Origin: Kutzneria buriramensis
GTDB taxonomy: Bacteria; Actinomycetota; Actinomycetes; Mycobacteriales; Pseudonocardiaceae
DNA length: 64,000 nucleotides
Direction of reading: 5' to 3'
Assembly (NCBI RefSeq): GCF_003387475.1
Contig: NZ_QUNO01000008.1
Coordinates: 124,001-188,000, forward strand
Numbering within the stretch: the stretch's first letter is position 1; each line of letters starts with the position of its first letter. Both the position numbers and the translations under genes were made by a program. Shown piece by piece: positions 53,003 through 62,491 of the stretch. The notes under the pieces were generated by a model. The model made no database searches. It was not told the origin of the DNA and saw only the letters and a program-made list of their open reading frames with translations.

Positions 53003-54208
53003 ATGAGCGTGGAGACCACCGCTGGCCCCGCCAACGCCGCCGGGGCAGCGGACAACGAGGTCCTGGCGACCGTCGCGGCCGCCGAATCAGTGCTCACGAG
53101 GCGTTTCGGGGCGTCGATCAGACTGGCGGACCCCGAGGACCTTCGCGGCAGCGGCAAGGCCACCGTGCTGCGGGTGCGGGTGGCCTCGACGCCGTTCTCG
53201 CTGCCGAAGACGCTGGTCGTCAAGAGCTACACCGAGCCGCCGATCGGCGAGCTGGTGGACCCCTTTCCGCACGAGGCCGTCAGCTACCAGCTCTTCACGG
53301 CGCTGGGCGGCGACGACCGGATGTGCCCCGAGCTGATCGCGCACGACGGCGCCAAGCGGCTGATCGTGCTCGAGGACCTGGGCCGCGCCCCGACGCTGGC
53401 CGACAAGCTGCTGGAGCATGACGCCCGCGGCGCCGAGCGCGCGCTGCTGGCGTGGGCCCGCGCGCTGGGCCGGCTGCACGCCACGACCGCCGGCCGCGAG
53501 GCCGACTTCGACGCGCTGACCCGCCGGCTCGGCGGCCGGCCGGGCCAGGATCCCGTGGCGCGCCGGGCCAAGGTGGCGCTGGCCGAGCTGCCGGACCTGC
53601 TGCGCGAGGTGCTCGGCGTGAGCGTCGGCGACGAGGCGTTGGCCCTTGCCCACGAGGGCGGCCGGCTGCTGAGCAGCGCCCAGCACCGGGCGTTCAGCCC
53701 GTCCGACGCCTGCGCGGACAACAACCTGATCACCGGCAAGGGCCTGCGGGTCCTGGACTTCGAGGGTGGGTGCGTGCGGGACGTGGCGCTGGACGCCGCC
53801 GCGCTGCGCATCCCTTTTCCGCTGTGCGGCTGTTCGTTCCGGCTGCCCAACGGCATGACCGAGGCGATGGTCGCGGCCTGGCGGGCCGAGGTCAGCCCGG
53901 TGTTCCCCGACCTGGACGACGACGACGTGCTCATGCCCAAGCTGCTGCACGGCCAGCTGCTGTGGGTGTGGCTGTCGACGTGGATGTACCTGCCGCGGCC
54001 GGGCGTGCCGGACGGGCCGATCACCAACCGCCTCGCCTCGCCCCGGCGCAGCAGCGCCCTGCACGCGCGGTGGCAGCGGCTGCGTGACGACGCCGCCCGC
54101 GCCAAGCAGCCCGCGCTCGCCGAGCACGCCGAGCAGGTGGCCACCGCGATCGCCGCCCAGTTCGGCGCGGAGGCGGCGCACCTCCCGCTGTTCCCGGCCT
54201 TCAGCTGA
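53003..54208 (+). CDS. Aminoglycoside-phosphotransferase-like kinase
   Basis: A 401-residue protein of the APH/choline-kinase superfamily. The N-lobe has LRVRVASTPFSLPKTLVVKSYTEPP and LIVLEDLGRAPTLAD; the catalytic loop is FSPSDACADNNLI (Asp and Asn kept, the usual His replaced by Ser-Pro), and LRVLDFEGGCVRD is the metal-binding DFE. Substrate unknown; no resistance role can be claimed. The ATG at 53003 follows GGAAGGG. Confidence 0.8.
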   Translation: MSVETTAGPANAAGAADNEVLATVAAAESVLTRRFGASIRLADPEDLRGSGKATVLRVRVASTPFSLPKTLVVKSYTEPPIGELVDPFPHEAVSYQLFTALGGDDRMCPELIAHDGAKRLIVLEDLGRAPTLADKLLEHDARGAERALLAWARALGRLHATTAGREADFDALTRRLGGRPGQDPVARRAKVALAELPDLLREVLGVSVGDEALALAHEGGRLLSSAQHRAFSPSDACADNNLITGKGLRVLDFEGGCVRDVALDAAALRIPFPLCGCSFRLPNGMTEAMVAAWRAEVSPVFPDLDDDDVLMPKLLHGQLLWVWLSTWMYLPRPGVPDGPITNRLASPRRSSALHARWQRLRDDAARAKQPALAEHAEQVATAIAAQFGAEAAHLPLFPAFS

Positions 54209-54214
54209 GTTCTT

Positions 54215-54300
54215 GCCGCCCGTTCCGGGCGGGGGCTCGGCCCCTTCGGGGCCGGTGCCTCGCCCCCGGCCGTGCGAAGCACCGGCGGGGCCTCGCGGCT
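54215..54300. repeat. Clustered GC-rich hairpins
   Basis: Two stem-loops in series: CCGCCCG/CGGGCGG near 54217-54234 and GGCCCC-TTC-GGGGCC at 54239-54253, followed by further GC-rich pairing. They lie just after the phosphotransferase gene and probably end its transcript. Confidence 0.55.
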
Positions 54301-54398
54301 CCTCGGAGGCGGCGCCAAACAGCACTGTTCGTCCGCCCGTCCTCCGCCCGCCATGTGACCATCACCGGGAGTGATTGTCCGCGGGTGATCGTGGACGG

Positions 54399-55253
54399 GT
54401 GACGGTTCAGCAGGCTGTGTCGGAGAGCGTGCCCGCCCCCCGCGTGGTCGGGCGGCTCGTCGTCCTGGGGGACTCGACGAGTGTCGGTCTCGGTGATCCG
54501 CTGCCGGGGGGTCGCTGGCGCGGGTTCGGTCCGCTGCTGGCGGACGCGCTCGGTGGCTGCGATCTGACGAACCTGTCCCGCACGGGGGCCCGGATCGGCA
54601 CGGTGCGGCACGAGCAGCTGCCGCTGGCGGCGGCGCTGCGCCCGGACGCGGTGGTGGTGGTCGCCGGCATGAACGACACCATGCGTTCCGACTTCGATCC
54701 CGAGCAGCTGCGCGCCGACCTCGACCACGTGGTGGGCAAGCTGCTGGACGTGGGCGCGGTGGTGGTGCTGGCCAGCTATCACGATCACGCCCGGGTGTTC
54801 CGGCTGCCGGCCTCGCTGCGGCGGGCGCTGCGTCGCCGGGTGGACGAGCTGAACGCGGTGATCCGCTCCGTGGTGCTGGCCCGCGGTATCGGCTGCGTCG
54901 ACCTGGACACGCTGCCCGGCGCCTACGACCTGTCGGCGTGGAGCGTGGACCGGCTGCACCCGTCCGAGCTGGGGCACCGGATGCTGGCGCAGGGCTTCGC
55001 CGACGAGCTGGAGCTGGCGGGCTGCGCGGTCGCGGAGCCGGTGAGCATGGTGTGCGCCGGCGGCGCCACGATCGCCGCCTGGCAGCACGTGGCGTGGCTG
55101 GTGTTCAAGGGCATTCCCTGGCTTTGGCGACGTGGTTCGGATCTGGTTCCTTATGCCTTCACGGTCCTCTACCGGACGGTAATCGGCGATTCACGACATT
55201 CGTCGTGGGCCACTTGGGGTAATTATTCACAAGAGAATTCCGTGAATAGTTAG
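54399..55253 (+). CDS. SGNH/GDSL hydrolase
   Basis: A 284-residue esterase-type hydrolase from GTG 54399 (TTG 54375 possible). Block I is LVVLGDSTSVGLGD (Ser nucleophile), block III VVVVAGMNDTMRSDF (Gly, Asn) and block V VDRLHPSELGHRML (Asp and His). No signal peptide. A C-terminal tail of about 60 residues after the domain includes a hydrophobic stretch (WQHVAWLVFKGIPWLW). Substrate unknown. Confidence 0.88.
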   Translation: MTVQQAVSESVPAPRVVGRLVVLGDSTSVGLGDPLPGGRWRGFGPLLADALGGCDLTNLSRTGARIGTVRHEQLPLAAALRPDAVVVVAGMNDTMRSDFDPEQLRADLDHVVGKLLDVGAVVVLASYHDHARVFRLPASLRRALRRRVDELNAVIRSVVLARGIGCVDLDTLPGAYDLSAWSVDRLHPSELGHRMLAQGFADELELAGCAVAEPVSMVCAGGATIAAWQHVAWLVFKGIPWLWRRGSDLVPYAFTVLYRTVIGDSRHSSWATWGNYSQENSVNS

Positions 55254-55325
55254 TAACCGTCACGGTCGCATTTCTATGGGTACGCTCCCGATGTTGGTCC
55301 ATGTTCTTCCATTTCAGGAGGACTT

Positions 55326-56666
55326 GTGTCGGGATCGTTCACCAGATCTGCCCTGCTCGGCGTGGGCGCGGCCGTGGTGGCCGCGCTGACCGCATTCGCG
55401 CCTGCCGCCACCGCGGCCGGCAACCCGCACGTCGTCACACCCCAGGTCCAGTCGCTGCGCGCCCAGGTGCACAACGGCACCCTGCTGAAGTCGCACGGCA
55501 CCACGAAGGCCTGCGCGTTCTGTCAGGCGCAGGTGGTCACCGCCGCACCCGGGTCGAAGACACCCCTGTCGACCACGGTTCCGGCCGGCTACGGCGCCGA
55601 CGACCTCGCCGCCGCCTACCACCTGCCCGCCGCCGCGGCCGGCGCCACCGGCACCATCGCGATCATCGACGCCGGCGCGTACCCCAACCTGGAAGCCGAC
55701 GTCAACGCCTACCGCGCCCAGTACGGCCTGCCGGCCTGCACGGTGGCAAGCGGTTGCCTGAAGACGGCCGACATGCACGGCGGCCCCGCGCTGCCGCCGG
55801 CCACCACGTTCCCGGACAACCTGTACGAAGAAGAGGTCGCGGTGGAGACCGCCCTCGACGTCGACATGGCGTCCGCGGCCTGCCCGTCGTGCAAGCTGGT
55901 CGAGCTCCAGCTGCCCATCGAGGACGCGCTCAACGGCGACAAGGCCCACCTCGACGCCGCGATGGCCGACTTCGGCACCGCGGTGAACACCGCCGGCGCG
56001 CTGGGCGCCTCGGCGGTCAGCATGAGCTACCAGTACCCGAGCGACACCGACGTCGAGTTCGGGCAGGCCGGCCGCGACCTGTTCCACCCGGGCATGGCGG
56101 TCCTCGCGTCCTCCGGCGACGGCGGCTACGAGGGCAACGTGCACACCGGCTGGCCGCAGAACCTGCCGTGGGTGGTCTCCGTCGGCGGCACGTCGCTGCT
56201 CCAGAACGGCGACAGCTTCACCGACATCGTGTGGGGCGGGGCCGGCAGCGGCTGCGAGACCGACCTGCCGGCGGCGATCGGCGCGCCGCCGTCGGTGAGC
56301 GCCAACTGCGGCGGCCACCGCGCGTCCTCCGACGTGGCCGCGGTCGCCGACCCGAACACCGGCGTCGCCGTCTACGAGACGTACGCGCCGTTCACCGGCC
56401 AGCCCCTCAACTGGATCGTGGTCGGCGGGACCAGTGCGTCCTCGCCGTTCGTCGCCGGCCTGTACGCGAGGGGCGGCCACACCTCCCAGGTGATGGGCCC
56501 GAACACCCTCTACACCGCGCCCGCAGGCGCGTTCACCGACGTGACCCTGGGCCAGAACGCCCCGGCGCACGTCTGCCCGACCGCGACGCCCGCCCTCTGC
56601 GTCGCGCAGAAGGGCTGGGACGCGCCGACCGGCGTCGGGGTGCCGAACGGCCTCGCCGGATTCTGA
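55326..56666 (+). CDS. Secreted S53 (sedolisin) family peptidase, copy 1
   Basis: A 446-residue exported protein from GTG 55326 behind AGGAGG. Signal peptide (ALLGVGAAVVAALTAFAPAATAAG); a short N-region with CAFC; then a sedolisin-type domain: VETALDVDM with the E-x3-D pair, MAVLASSGDGGYEG (oxyanion Asp) and GGTSASSPFVAGLYA (Ser). The large prodomain of classical sedolisins is absent. It is probably a secreted acid-type serine carboxyl peptidase. A paralogue lies at 59111. Confidence 0.85.
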   Translation: MSGSFTRSALLGVGAAVVAALTAFAPAATAAGNPHVVTPQVQSLRAQVHNGTLLKSHGTTKACAFCQAQVVTAAPGSKTPLSTTVPAGYGADDLAAAYHLPAAAAGATGTIAIIDAGAYPNLEADVNAYRAQYGLPACTVASGCLKTADMHGGPALPPATTFPDNLYEEEVAVETALDVDMASAACPSCKLVELQLPIEDALNGDKAHLDAAMADFGTAVNTAGALGASAVSMSYQYPSDTDVEFGQAGRDLFHPGMAVLASSGDGGYEGNVHTGWPQNLPWVVSVGGTSLLQNGDSFTDIVWGGAGSGCETDLPAAIGAPPSVSANCGGHRASSDVAAVADPNTGVAVYETYAPFTGQPLNWIVVGGTSASSPFVAGLYARGGHTSQVMGPNTLYTAPAGAFTDVTLGQNAPAHVCPTATPALCVAQKGWDAPTGVGVPNGLAGF

Positions 56667-56676
56667 TTCACCGATG

Positions 56677-56717
56677 AATTGCGGCGGGCGATATGATTCA
56701 TATCGCCCGCCGCAATT
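56677..56717. terminator. Bidirectional terminator, 41-base palindrome
   Basis: Perfect 20-base arms (GCGGCGGGCGATATGA and complement with AATT ends) around one central T, between the convergent S53 and flavoprotein genes; the palindrome ends 9 bases before the flavoprotein stop. Confidence 0.85.
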
Positions 56718-56725
56718 GTCTCACG

Positions 56726-58390
56726 TCAGGTCAGCTTTTTCCCCAGCGCCCGGCCGGCGGCCCGGCCGGAAAAGATGCAGCCGCCCAGGAATGTGCCCTC
56801 CAGGGCGTTGTAACCGTGCACACCGCCGCCGCCGAATCCGGCCACCTCGCCCGCCGCGTACAGGCCGGGGAACGCCGAACCGTCCGGCCGGATCACCTGC
56901 GAGTCGAGATTGGTCTGGAGGCCGCCGAGCGTCTTGCGGGTGAGGATGTTCAGCCGGACCGCGATCAGCGGGCCGTGCGCCGGGTCGAGGATGCGGTGCG
57001 GCGATGCCACCCGGGCCAGCTTGTCGCCGAGGTAGCGGCGGGCGTTGCCGACGGCCATCAGCTGGAGGTCCTTGGAGTAGGCGTTGCGGACCTCGCGGTC
57101 GCGGGCCTTGATCTGCCGCTCCAGCTCGTCGTGGGCGATCTGCGGGCCGCGGGACAGCTTGTTCATGCCGTCCACCAGGTCGCGCAGGTTGTCCGAGACG
57201 ACGAAGTCGACGCCGTGCTCCTTGAACGCCTCCACCGGGCCAGGCGCGCCCTTGCCCAGCCGGCCGGTCAGGGTGAGCTTGAGGTCCTTGCCGGTGATGT
57301 CCGGGTTCTGCTCGGAGCCCGACAGCGCGAACTCCTTCTCGATGATCGACTGCGTCAGCACGAACCACGAGTAGTCGTGGCCGGTGGCCAGGATGGCCTT
57401 CATCGTGCCGTTGGTGTCGAAGCCCGGGAAGTTGGGCGAGGGCAGCCGCCTGCCGGTCGCGTCGAACCACAGCGAGGACGGGCCGGGGATGATCCGGATG
57501 GCGTGGTCGGGCCAGATCGGGTTCCAGTTGTGGATGCCCTCGGTGTAGTTCCACATCCGGTCGCGGTTGACGATGTTCGCGCCGGCCGCCTCGCTGATCG
57601 CGATCATGCGGCCGTCCACGTGCGCCGGCACGCCGGAGATCATCGTCCGCGGGGCCGGGCCCATCCGGTCGGTCGGCCAGTTCTTGCGGATCAGCTCGTG
57701 GTTGTGCCCGATGCCGCCGGAGGTCACGACGACCGCCCGGGCCCGGAACTCGAAGTCGCCCACCTTGGTCCGCGAGGAGGCCTTGCCGCGCTCCAGGTCG
57801 GTCTCCTCCAGCACGGTGCCGCGCACGCCGACCGCCGCGCCGTCCTCGACGACGATCTCGTCCACCTGGTGCCGGAACGCGAACTCGACCAGGCCGCGCT
57901 TCTCCCCGTTCAGCACGGGTTCCTGGAACACCCGCACCACCTCGGGCCCGGTGCCCCAGGTCAGGTGGAAGCGGGGCACCGAGTTGCCGTGGCCGTCGGC
58001 CGGGCCGCCGCCGCGCTCGGCCCAGCCCACCAGCGGCGTCACCCGCAGGCCCAGGTCGTGCAGGTACTGGCGCTTCTCGCCGGCCGCGAAGCGGACGTAG
58101 GCCTGCGCCCACTGCCGGCCCCAGTGATCCTCCTGGTCGCGGTCGAAGCCGGCGGAGCCTTGCCAGTCCTGCCAGGCCAGCTCGTAGGAGTCCTTGACGC
58201 CCATCCGGCGCTGCTCCGGGCTGTCCACGAAGAACAGCCCGCCCAGCGACCAGAACGCCTGGCCGCCCAGGTTGTTGCGGTTCTCCTGGTCGAGCACCAG
58301 CACGCGGCGGCCGGCCAGCACCAGCTCGTGCGTGGCGACCAGGCCGGCCAGGCCCGCGCCGACCACGATGACGTCCGGCTCGAATGTCAT
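56726..58390 (-). CDS. FAD-binding dehydrogenase (KstD/fumarate-reductase flavoprotein type)
   Basis: A 554-residue flavoprotein: DVIVVGAGLAGLVATHELVLAGRRVLVLDQE, NLGGQAFWSLGGLFFVDSPEQRRMGV, RAVVVTSGGIGHNHELIRKNWP, and the end FPGLYAAGEVAGFGGGGVHGYNALEGTFLGGCIFSGRAAG. It belongs to the 'FAD-binding dehydrogenase' group related to 3-ketosteroid dehydrogenases; substrate unknown. It is co-transcribed with the TetR gene (ATGA overlap), which probably controls it. Confidence 0.9.
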   Translation of the reverse strand: MTFEPDVIVVGAGLAGLVATHELVLAGRRVLVLDQENRNNLGGQAFWSLGGLFFVDSPEQRRMGVKDSYELAWQDWQGSAGFDRDQEDHWGRQWAQAYVRFAAGEKRQYLHDLGLRVTPLVGWAERGGGPADGHGNSVPRFHLTWGTGPEVVRVFQEPVLNGEKRGLVEFAFRHQVDEIVVEDGAAVGVRGTVLEETDLERGKASSRTKVGDFEFRARAVVVTSGGIGHNHELIRKNWPTDRMGPAPRTMISGVPAHVDGRMIAISEAAGANIVNRDRMWNYTEGIHNWNPIWPDHAIRIIPGPSSLWFDATGRRLPSPNFPGFDTNGTMKAILATGHDYSWFVLTQSIIEKEFALSGSEQNPDITGKDLKLTLTGRLGKGAPGPVEAFKEHGVDFVVSDNLRDLVDGMNKLSRGPQIAHDELERQIKARDREVRNAYSKDLQLMAVGNARRYLGDKLARVASPHRILDPAHGPLIAVRLNILTRKTLGGLQTNLDSQVIRPDGSAFPGLYAAGEVAGFGGGGVHGYNALEGTFLGGCIFSGRAAGRALGKKLT

Positions 58391-59013
58391 GTCCGTCCTC
58401 CGGTTTCGATGCTGTAGGCCGTGAGGACCCGTTCGAACAGGTCGGCGCGGCGCCGCCACACGGCGGGGTTGTCCGGTTCCAGCAGGCATTGCACCGCAGT
58501 GCCGTCGTGCACGGCGACCAGCGCCTGCCCCAACGCCACCTGATCGGGTGTTTCTCGGCCGATCTTGGCCAGCAGGGCGGCGACCACCGGGGTGATCGCC
58601 CCGCCGATGGCCTCCTCCCGGGTCTTCATGACGCTGCGCAGGGCCGGGTTGCGCAGCGCGTGGGCGGTGAACTCGGCGGTGATGCGGTACCAGCGGTCGT
58701 GCACCGGCACCGCCGGCGTCACCAGCTCCACCACGCCGCGAACGTCCTTGACGCGGGCCGTGTCCATCGTGGCGAGCGCCTCGCGCAGGCCGTCGATCAG
58801 CTCCGTCGACCGCTGCTCCCACATGGCCAGGAACAGGTCGTCCAGCGAGGCGAAGTTCGAGTAGAAGGCGCCGCGCGTGTAGCCGGCGCGGTCGCACACC
58901 TGCTCCACCGTGGAGCGGCCGAAGCCCTGCTCGGCGAACACCTCCAGCGCCGCGTCGAGCAGCCGCTGGCGGGTCTCGCCGCGGCGCTTCGTCACCCGCT
59001 TCGGTGTCGTCAC
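58387..59013 (-). CDS. TetR family regulator
   Basis: A 208-residue regulator from GTG 59013 (VTTPKRVTKRRGETRQRLLDAALEVF...). Helix-turn-helix: FGRSTVEQVCDRAGYTRGAFYSNFASLDDLFLAMW; helical effector domain after that. It is first in a two-gene operon with the flavoprotein and has a palindrome across its own start codon, the mark of autorepression. Confidence 0.9.
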   Translation of the reverse strand: MTTPKRVTKRRGETRQRLLDAALEVFAEQGFGRSTVEQVCDRAGYTRGAFYSNFASLDDLFLAMWEQRSTELIDGLREALATMDTARVKDVRGVVELVTPAVPVHDRWYRITAEFTAHALRNPALRSVMKTREEAIGGAITPVVAALLAKIGRETPDQVALGQALVAVHDGTAVQCLLEPDNPAVWRRRADLFERVLTAYSIETGGRT

Positions 59014-59030
59014 GATACAAAAATGTATCG
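59013..59030. promoter_or_regulatory. TetR operator at the regulator's start
   Basis: CGATACA-AAAA-TGTATCG is a perfect 7-base inverted repeat touching the GTG start of the TetR gene; a further half-site GATACA follows. Binding there would block the tetR/flavoprotein operon. Confidence 0.75.
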
Positions 59031-59110
59031 GATACACGGATGGATTGGAAGCGCGGAGCCGGGCGGTTGTCCGCAGGATGAGGTCACGCACGGTGTTCGG
59101 GAGGTCACAG

Positions 59111-60358
59111 GTGATCGGGATAAAGGCGGCGGCCGCCGCTCTGCTGCTGCTCGCGCCCTACGTCCAGCCCGACACGACATCGCTGCACCAGCTCGTGACG
59201 AACGGGACCCTGCTGGAGAGCCACGGCGTGGTCCCCACCTGTGACGTCTGCGATTCCGAGGTCGTCACCGTCTCGCCGGGCTCCAAGACGCCGCTCGCCA
59301 CCACCATTCCCATCGGGTACTCGGCCGGCGAACTCGCGTCCGCCTACCACCTGCCCGACGCGTCGGTGGGAGTGGCCGGCACCGTCGCGATCATCGACGG
59401 CGGCGGCTATCCCGCGCTGGAGTCCGACCTCGCCACGTACCGGAGCCGGTTCAAGCTCTCCCCGTGCACCAAGGCGAACGGCTGCCTCGAGGTCGTCGAC
59501 TACCAGGGCGGGCCGCCGATCGTGCCGGACGGCTCCGACCTGGAGAAGGAGCTGTCCGTCGAGACCGCCCTGGACGTGGAGATGGTCTCCGCCGCCTGCC
59601 CCTCGTGCAAGATCGCCCTGGTGCAGGCCCCCACCCGCGACTTCTACCTGACGTCCGCGCACGGCTCCGCCCAGTCGGTGCCGGACATCGCCCGCGCCGT
59701 CGACGTCGCCACCCGCCTGGGCGCCTCGGCCGTCAGCATGAGCTTCGGCTATCCGTCCACCAAGGACATCAACGCCGGCTCCGTCAGCACCGTGTTCGCC
59801 CATCCCGGCATCGCTTTCGTGGCGTCGTCAGGAGATTCCGGCTACGAGGGCAGCGTGCACGGCTACTGGCCGCAGAACCTGCCCGGTGTCATCGCCGTCG
59901 GCGGCACGGCGTTGTACATGTCGGGCAACGGTTTCACTGCCACCTCGTGGGACGGCGCCGGCAGCAGCTGCGAGACCGACCTCCCCGCCGCGCACGGCCA
60001 ACCCGCCGCCGTCGCCGCCCTGTGCGCCGGCCACCGCGCCACCACCGACGTCTCCGCCGTCTCCGACCCCGGCACCGGCGTCGCCGTCTACAACTCGTAC
60101 GACGTCGGCGGCTGGTTCGTCGCCGGCGGCACCAGCGCCGCCGCCCCGATCATCGCCGCCATGTACGCCCGCGCCGGCCACACCTCCCGGGTCGACGGCC
60201 CCAACACCCTGTACGCCGCCCCCGCCGGCGCCTTCACCGACGTCACCCTCGGCCAGAACGGGCCGCCGCACGCCTGCCAGTCCCAGCTCTGCATGGCCGG
60301 CAAGGGCTGGGACGGGCCAACCGGCGTGGGAACCCCCAACGGCCTGGCCGGCTTCTGA
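59111..60358 (+). CDS. Secreted S53 (sedolisin) family peptidase, copy 2
   Basis: A 415-residue paralogue of the protein at 55326: short signal (IGIKAAAAALLLLAPYVQP), N-region with CDVC, ETALDVEM (E-x3-D), AFVASSGDSGYEG and GGTSAAAPIIAAMYA (Ser). The C-terminus GKGWDGPTGVGTPNGLAGF is nearly identical to copy 1. GTG 59111 is chosen for GGGAGG six bases upstream; ATG 59078 would give a longer signal. The two copies flank the TetR/flavoprotein pair. Confidence 0.85.
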   Translation: MIGIKAAAAALLLLAPYVQPDTTSLHQLVTNGTLLESHGVVPTCDVCDSEVVTVSPGSKTPLATTIPIGYSAGELASAYHLPDASVGVAGTVAIIDGGGYPALESDLATYRSRFKLSPCTKANGCLEVVDYQGGPPIVPDGSDLEKELSVETALDVEMVSAACPSCKIALVQAPTRDFYLTSAHGSAQSVPDIARAVDVATRLGASAVSMSFGYPSTKDINAGSVSTVFAHPGIAFVASSGDSGYEGSVHGYWPQNLPGVIAVGGTALYMSGNGFTATSWDGAGSSCETDLPAAHGQPAAVAALCAGHRATTDVSAVSDPGTGVAVYNSYDVGGWFVAGGTSAAAPIIAAMYARAGHTSRVDGPNTLYAAPAGAFTDVTLGQNGPPHACQSQLCMAGKGWDGPTGVGTPNGLAGF

Positions 60359-60372
60359 CTACTGTCCACCCC

Positions 60373-61470
60373 ATGTCGCTGATCGACCGCATCCTGCTGG
60401 GCCCTGGCCCCTGCAACCCGTACCCGGAGGCCACCGCCGCCCTGGCCGCCCCGCTGCTCGGCCACCTGGACCCCGAATTCCTCCGGGTCCTGGACGAGAC
60501 GTGCGACCGCCTCCGGACCGTGTGGGGCACGACGAACCGCCGCACGCTGCCGCTGTCCGGCACCGGCTCCATCGGCATGGAGGCGGCCTTCGCCAACGCC
60601 GTGCACCCGGGGCGAACCACTGCGGTCGTCGCCGTCAACGGCCTGTTCGGTCAGCGCATGGTCGACGTCGCCACCCGCTACGGCGCCACCGTCATTCCGG
60701 TGGAGCACACGTGGGGCCAGCCCGTCGACACTGACAAGATCCTCGACGCGCACCCCGATCCCGACATCGTCGCCGCCGTGCACGCCGAGACCTCCACCGG
60801 CGTCCGCTCCGACATCGCCGCCCTCGGCCGGGCCGTGCACGACCGCAACCCCGACGCCCTGCTCATCGCCGACTGCGTCACCTCGCTCGCCGGCATCGAG
60901 GTCGCCGCCGACGAGTGGGGCATCGACATCGGCTACGCCGGCACCCAGAAGTGCATCGGCGTCGCCCCCGGTCTCGCCCCGTTCACGGTGTCCGAACGCG
61001 CCTGGCGGCACCGCAATCCCACGCCGCCCACGTGGTACCTCGACCTGGGCCTCATCGGCGACTACGTCTCCGGCAACGCGACCGGCGGCCGCACCTACCA
61101 CCACACTGCCCCCACCGCGATGATCGCCTCCCTGCACGCCGGCCTCGGCCGCGTCCTGGAGGAGGGTCTGGACGCCGTCTTCGAACGTCACCGCGCCGCC
61201 GGCGAGCGCCTCCAGACCGGCCTCCAGGAGCTCGGGCTCGAGCTGTTCGCGGCGGAGAACCACCGCCTGCCGGAGCTGACCACCGTGAAGGTGCCGGACG
61301 GCGTCGACTCGGCGAAGGTCCGGCACCGCCTGCTCACCGAGTACGACATCGAGATCGGCGCCGGCGCGGGGGCGTACGCGCAATCCGTGTGGCGCATCGG
61401 GTTGATGGGGCACAACGCCCGTCAGGAGCGCGCGGAGCTGGTCCTCGCGGCGCTGGCCCGGCTGCTCTGA
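60373..61470 (+). CDS. Class V PLP-dependent aminotransferase (alanine-glyoxylate type)
   Basis: A 365-residue PLP enzyme: ILLGPGPCNPYPEATAALAAPLLGHLDPEFL, LSGTGSIGMEAAFAN, VAAVHAETSTGVRSDI, LLIADCVTSLAGIEVAADEWGIDIGYAGTQKCIG (Lys binds PLP) and the C-terminal YDIEIGAGAGAYAQSVWRIGLMG. It matches alanine-glyoxylate/serine-pyruvate aminotransferases. It starts 15 bases after the S53 gene's stop. Confidence 0.92.
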   Translation: MSLIDRILLGPGPCNPYPEATAALAAPLLGHLDPEFLRVLDETCDRLRTVWGTTNRRTLPLSGTGSIGMEAAFANAVHPGRTTAVVAVNGLFGQRMVDVATRYGATVIPVEHTWGQPVDTDKILDAHPDPDIVAAVHAETSTGVRSDIAALGRAVHDRNPDALLIADCVTSLAGIEVAADEWGIDIGYAGTQKCIGVAPGLAPFTVSERAWRHRNPTPPTWYLDLGLIGDYVSGNATGGRTYHHTAPTAMIASLHAGLGRVLEEGLDAVFERHRAAGERLQTGLQELGLELFAAENHRLPELTTVKVPDGVDSAKVRHRLLTEYDIEIGAGAGAYAQSVWRIGLMGHNARQERAELVLAALARLL

Positions 61471-61512
61471 ACGGAGGCGGACCGCCGGTCCGTATCTGCT
61501 ACGGTCGACCCC

Positions 61513-62427
61513 ATGGGCATCGGAATCTCGTTGCAGGCTCCGGCAGGGGTGGACAACTACGTCGACGCGATCGTCGACAAGGCGAGGAAGGCGGCCGCCG
61601 CCGGCGTGCGGTCGGCGTGGTTCGGGCAGCGGTTCGACTACGACGCGGCGGCGCTGGCGGCCACGGTCGGCCGCGAGGTGCCGGGGCTGCACGTCGGCAC
61701 GTCGGCGATCCCGGTCTACGGACGGCATCCGCTGCTGGTCGGCGCGCAGGCGCAGACCGCGCAGGCGGCCACCGGCGGTCGCTTCCACCTCGGGCTCGGC
61801 CTCGGCGCCGGACCGCTGGTGGAGGCGACCTTCGGCGTCCGGGCCGACCGACCGATCGCGCTGCTGCGGGAGTTCCTCACAGCGCTGCGGCAGTATCTCG
61901 ACACCGGTGGGAGCGATCACCGCGGCGAGTTGATCACCGCCGTCACCCCGATGCCGGCGGCGCTGCCCGGCGCGTCCCCGACGCCGATCCTGGTGGCCGC
62001 CATGGGCCCGCAGGCCCTGCGGGTCACCGGTGAGCTCGCCGACGGCACGCTGCCGCTGCTCGCCGGGCCGAAGGTGCTGGCCGAGCACATCGTGCCGCCG
62101 CTGGAGCGCGCCGCCGCCGGGCGACCCGCGCCCCGAGTCGTCGCGATGATCAACGCCGCCGTCACCGCCGACGTCGACGCGACGCGGGAACGCGCCGCCA
62201 AGCAGATCGCCTTCCTGGACCAGTTCCCTTCCTACCAAAGGGTTCTGCGGCTCGGTGGCTTCACCAGCGGAGTCGAGCTCGCCGCCATCGGCGATGAAAG
62301 GCTTGTCGCGGCTGCGATCCGCGAGCACTTCGACGCCGGTGCGACGGAAGTCGTGGTGTCCAGCGCCTTCGCCGCGGCCGAGGACCAGGAGCGCACCTGG
62401 CGTCTCCTCGGCGAACTGGGGGCCTAG
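61513..62427 (+). CDS. LLM-class F420-dependent oxidoreductase (TIGR03564 type)
   Basis: A 304-residue luciferase-like TIM-barrel protein: GVRSAWFGQRFDYDAAALAATVGREVPGLHVGTSAIPVYGRHPLL, GGRFHLGLGLGAGPLVEATFGV, PTPILVAAMGPQALRVTGELADGTLPLLAG. It belongs to the actinobacterial family that uses coenzyme F420. Substrate unknown. ATG 61513. Confidence 0.88.
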   Translation: MGIGISLQAPAGVDNYVDAIVDKARKAAAAGVRSAWFGQRFDYDAAALAATVGREVPGLHVGTSAIPVYGRHPLLVGAQAQTAQAATGGRFHLGLGLGAGPLVEATFGVRADRPIALLREFLTALRQYLDTGGSDHRGELITAVTPMPAALPGASPTPILVAAMGPQALRVTGELADGTLPLLAGPKVLAEHIVPPLERAAAGRPAPRVVAMINAAVTADVDATRERAAKQIAFLDQFPSYQRVLRLGGFTSGVELAAIGDERLVAAAIREHFDAGATEVVVSSAFAAAEDQERTWRLLGELGA

Positions 62428-62491
62428 CCCCACCCCGACCGGGGTTCTGGGGCCAATGCCTTCGCCGTCCGATCCGGCCAGGCTGAAACCC

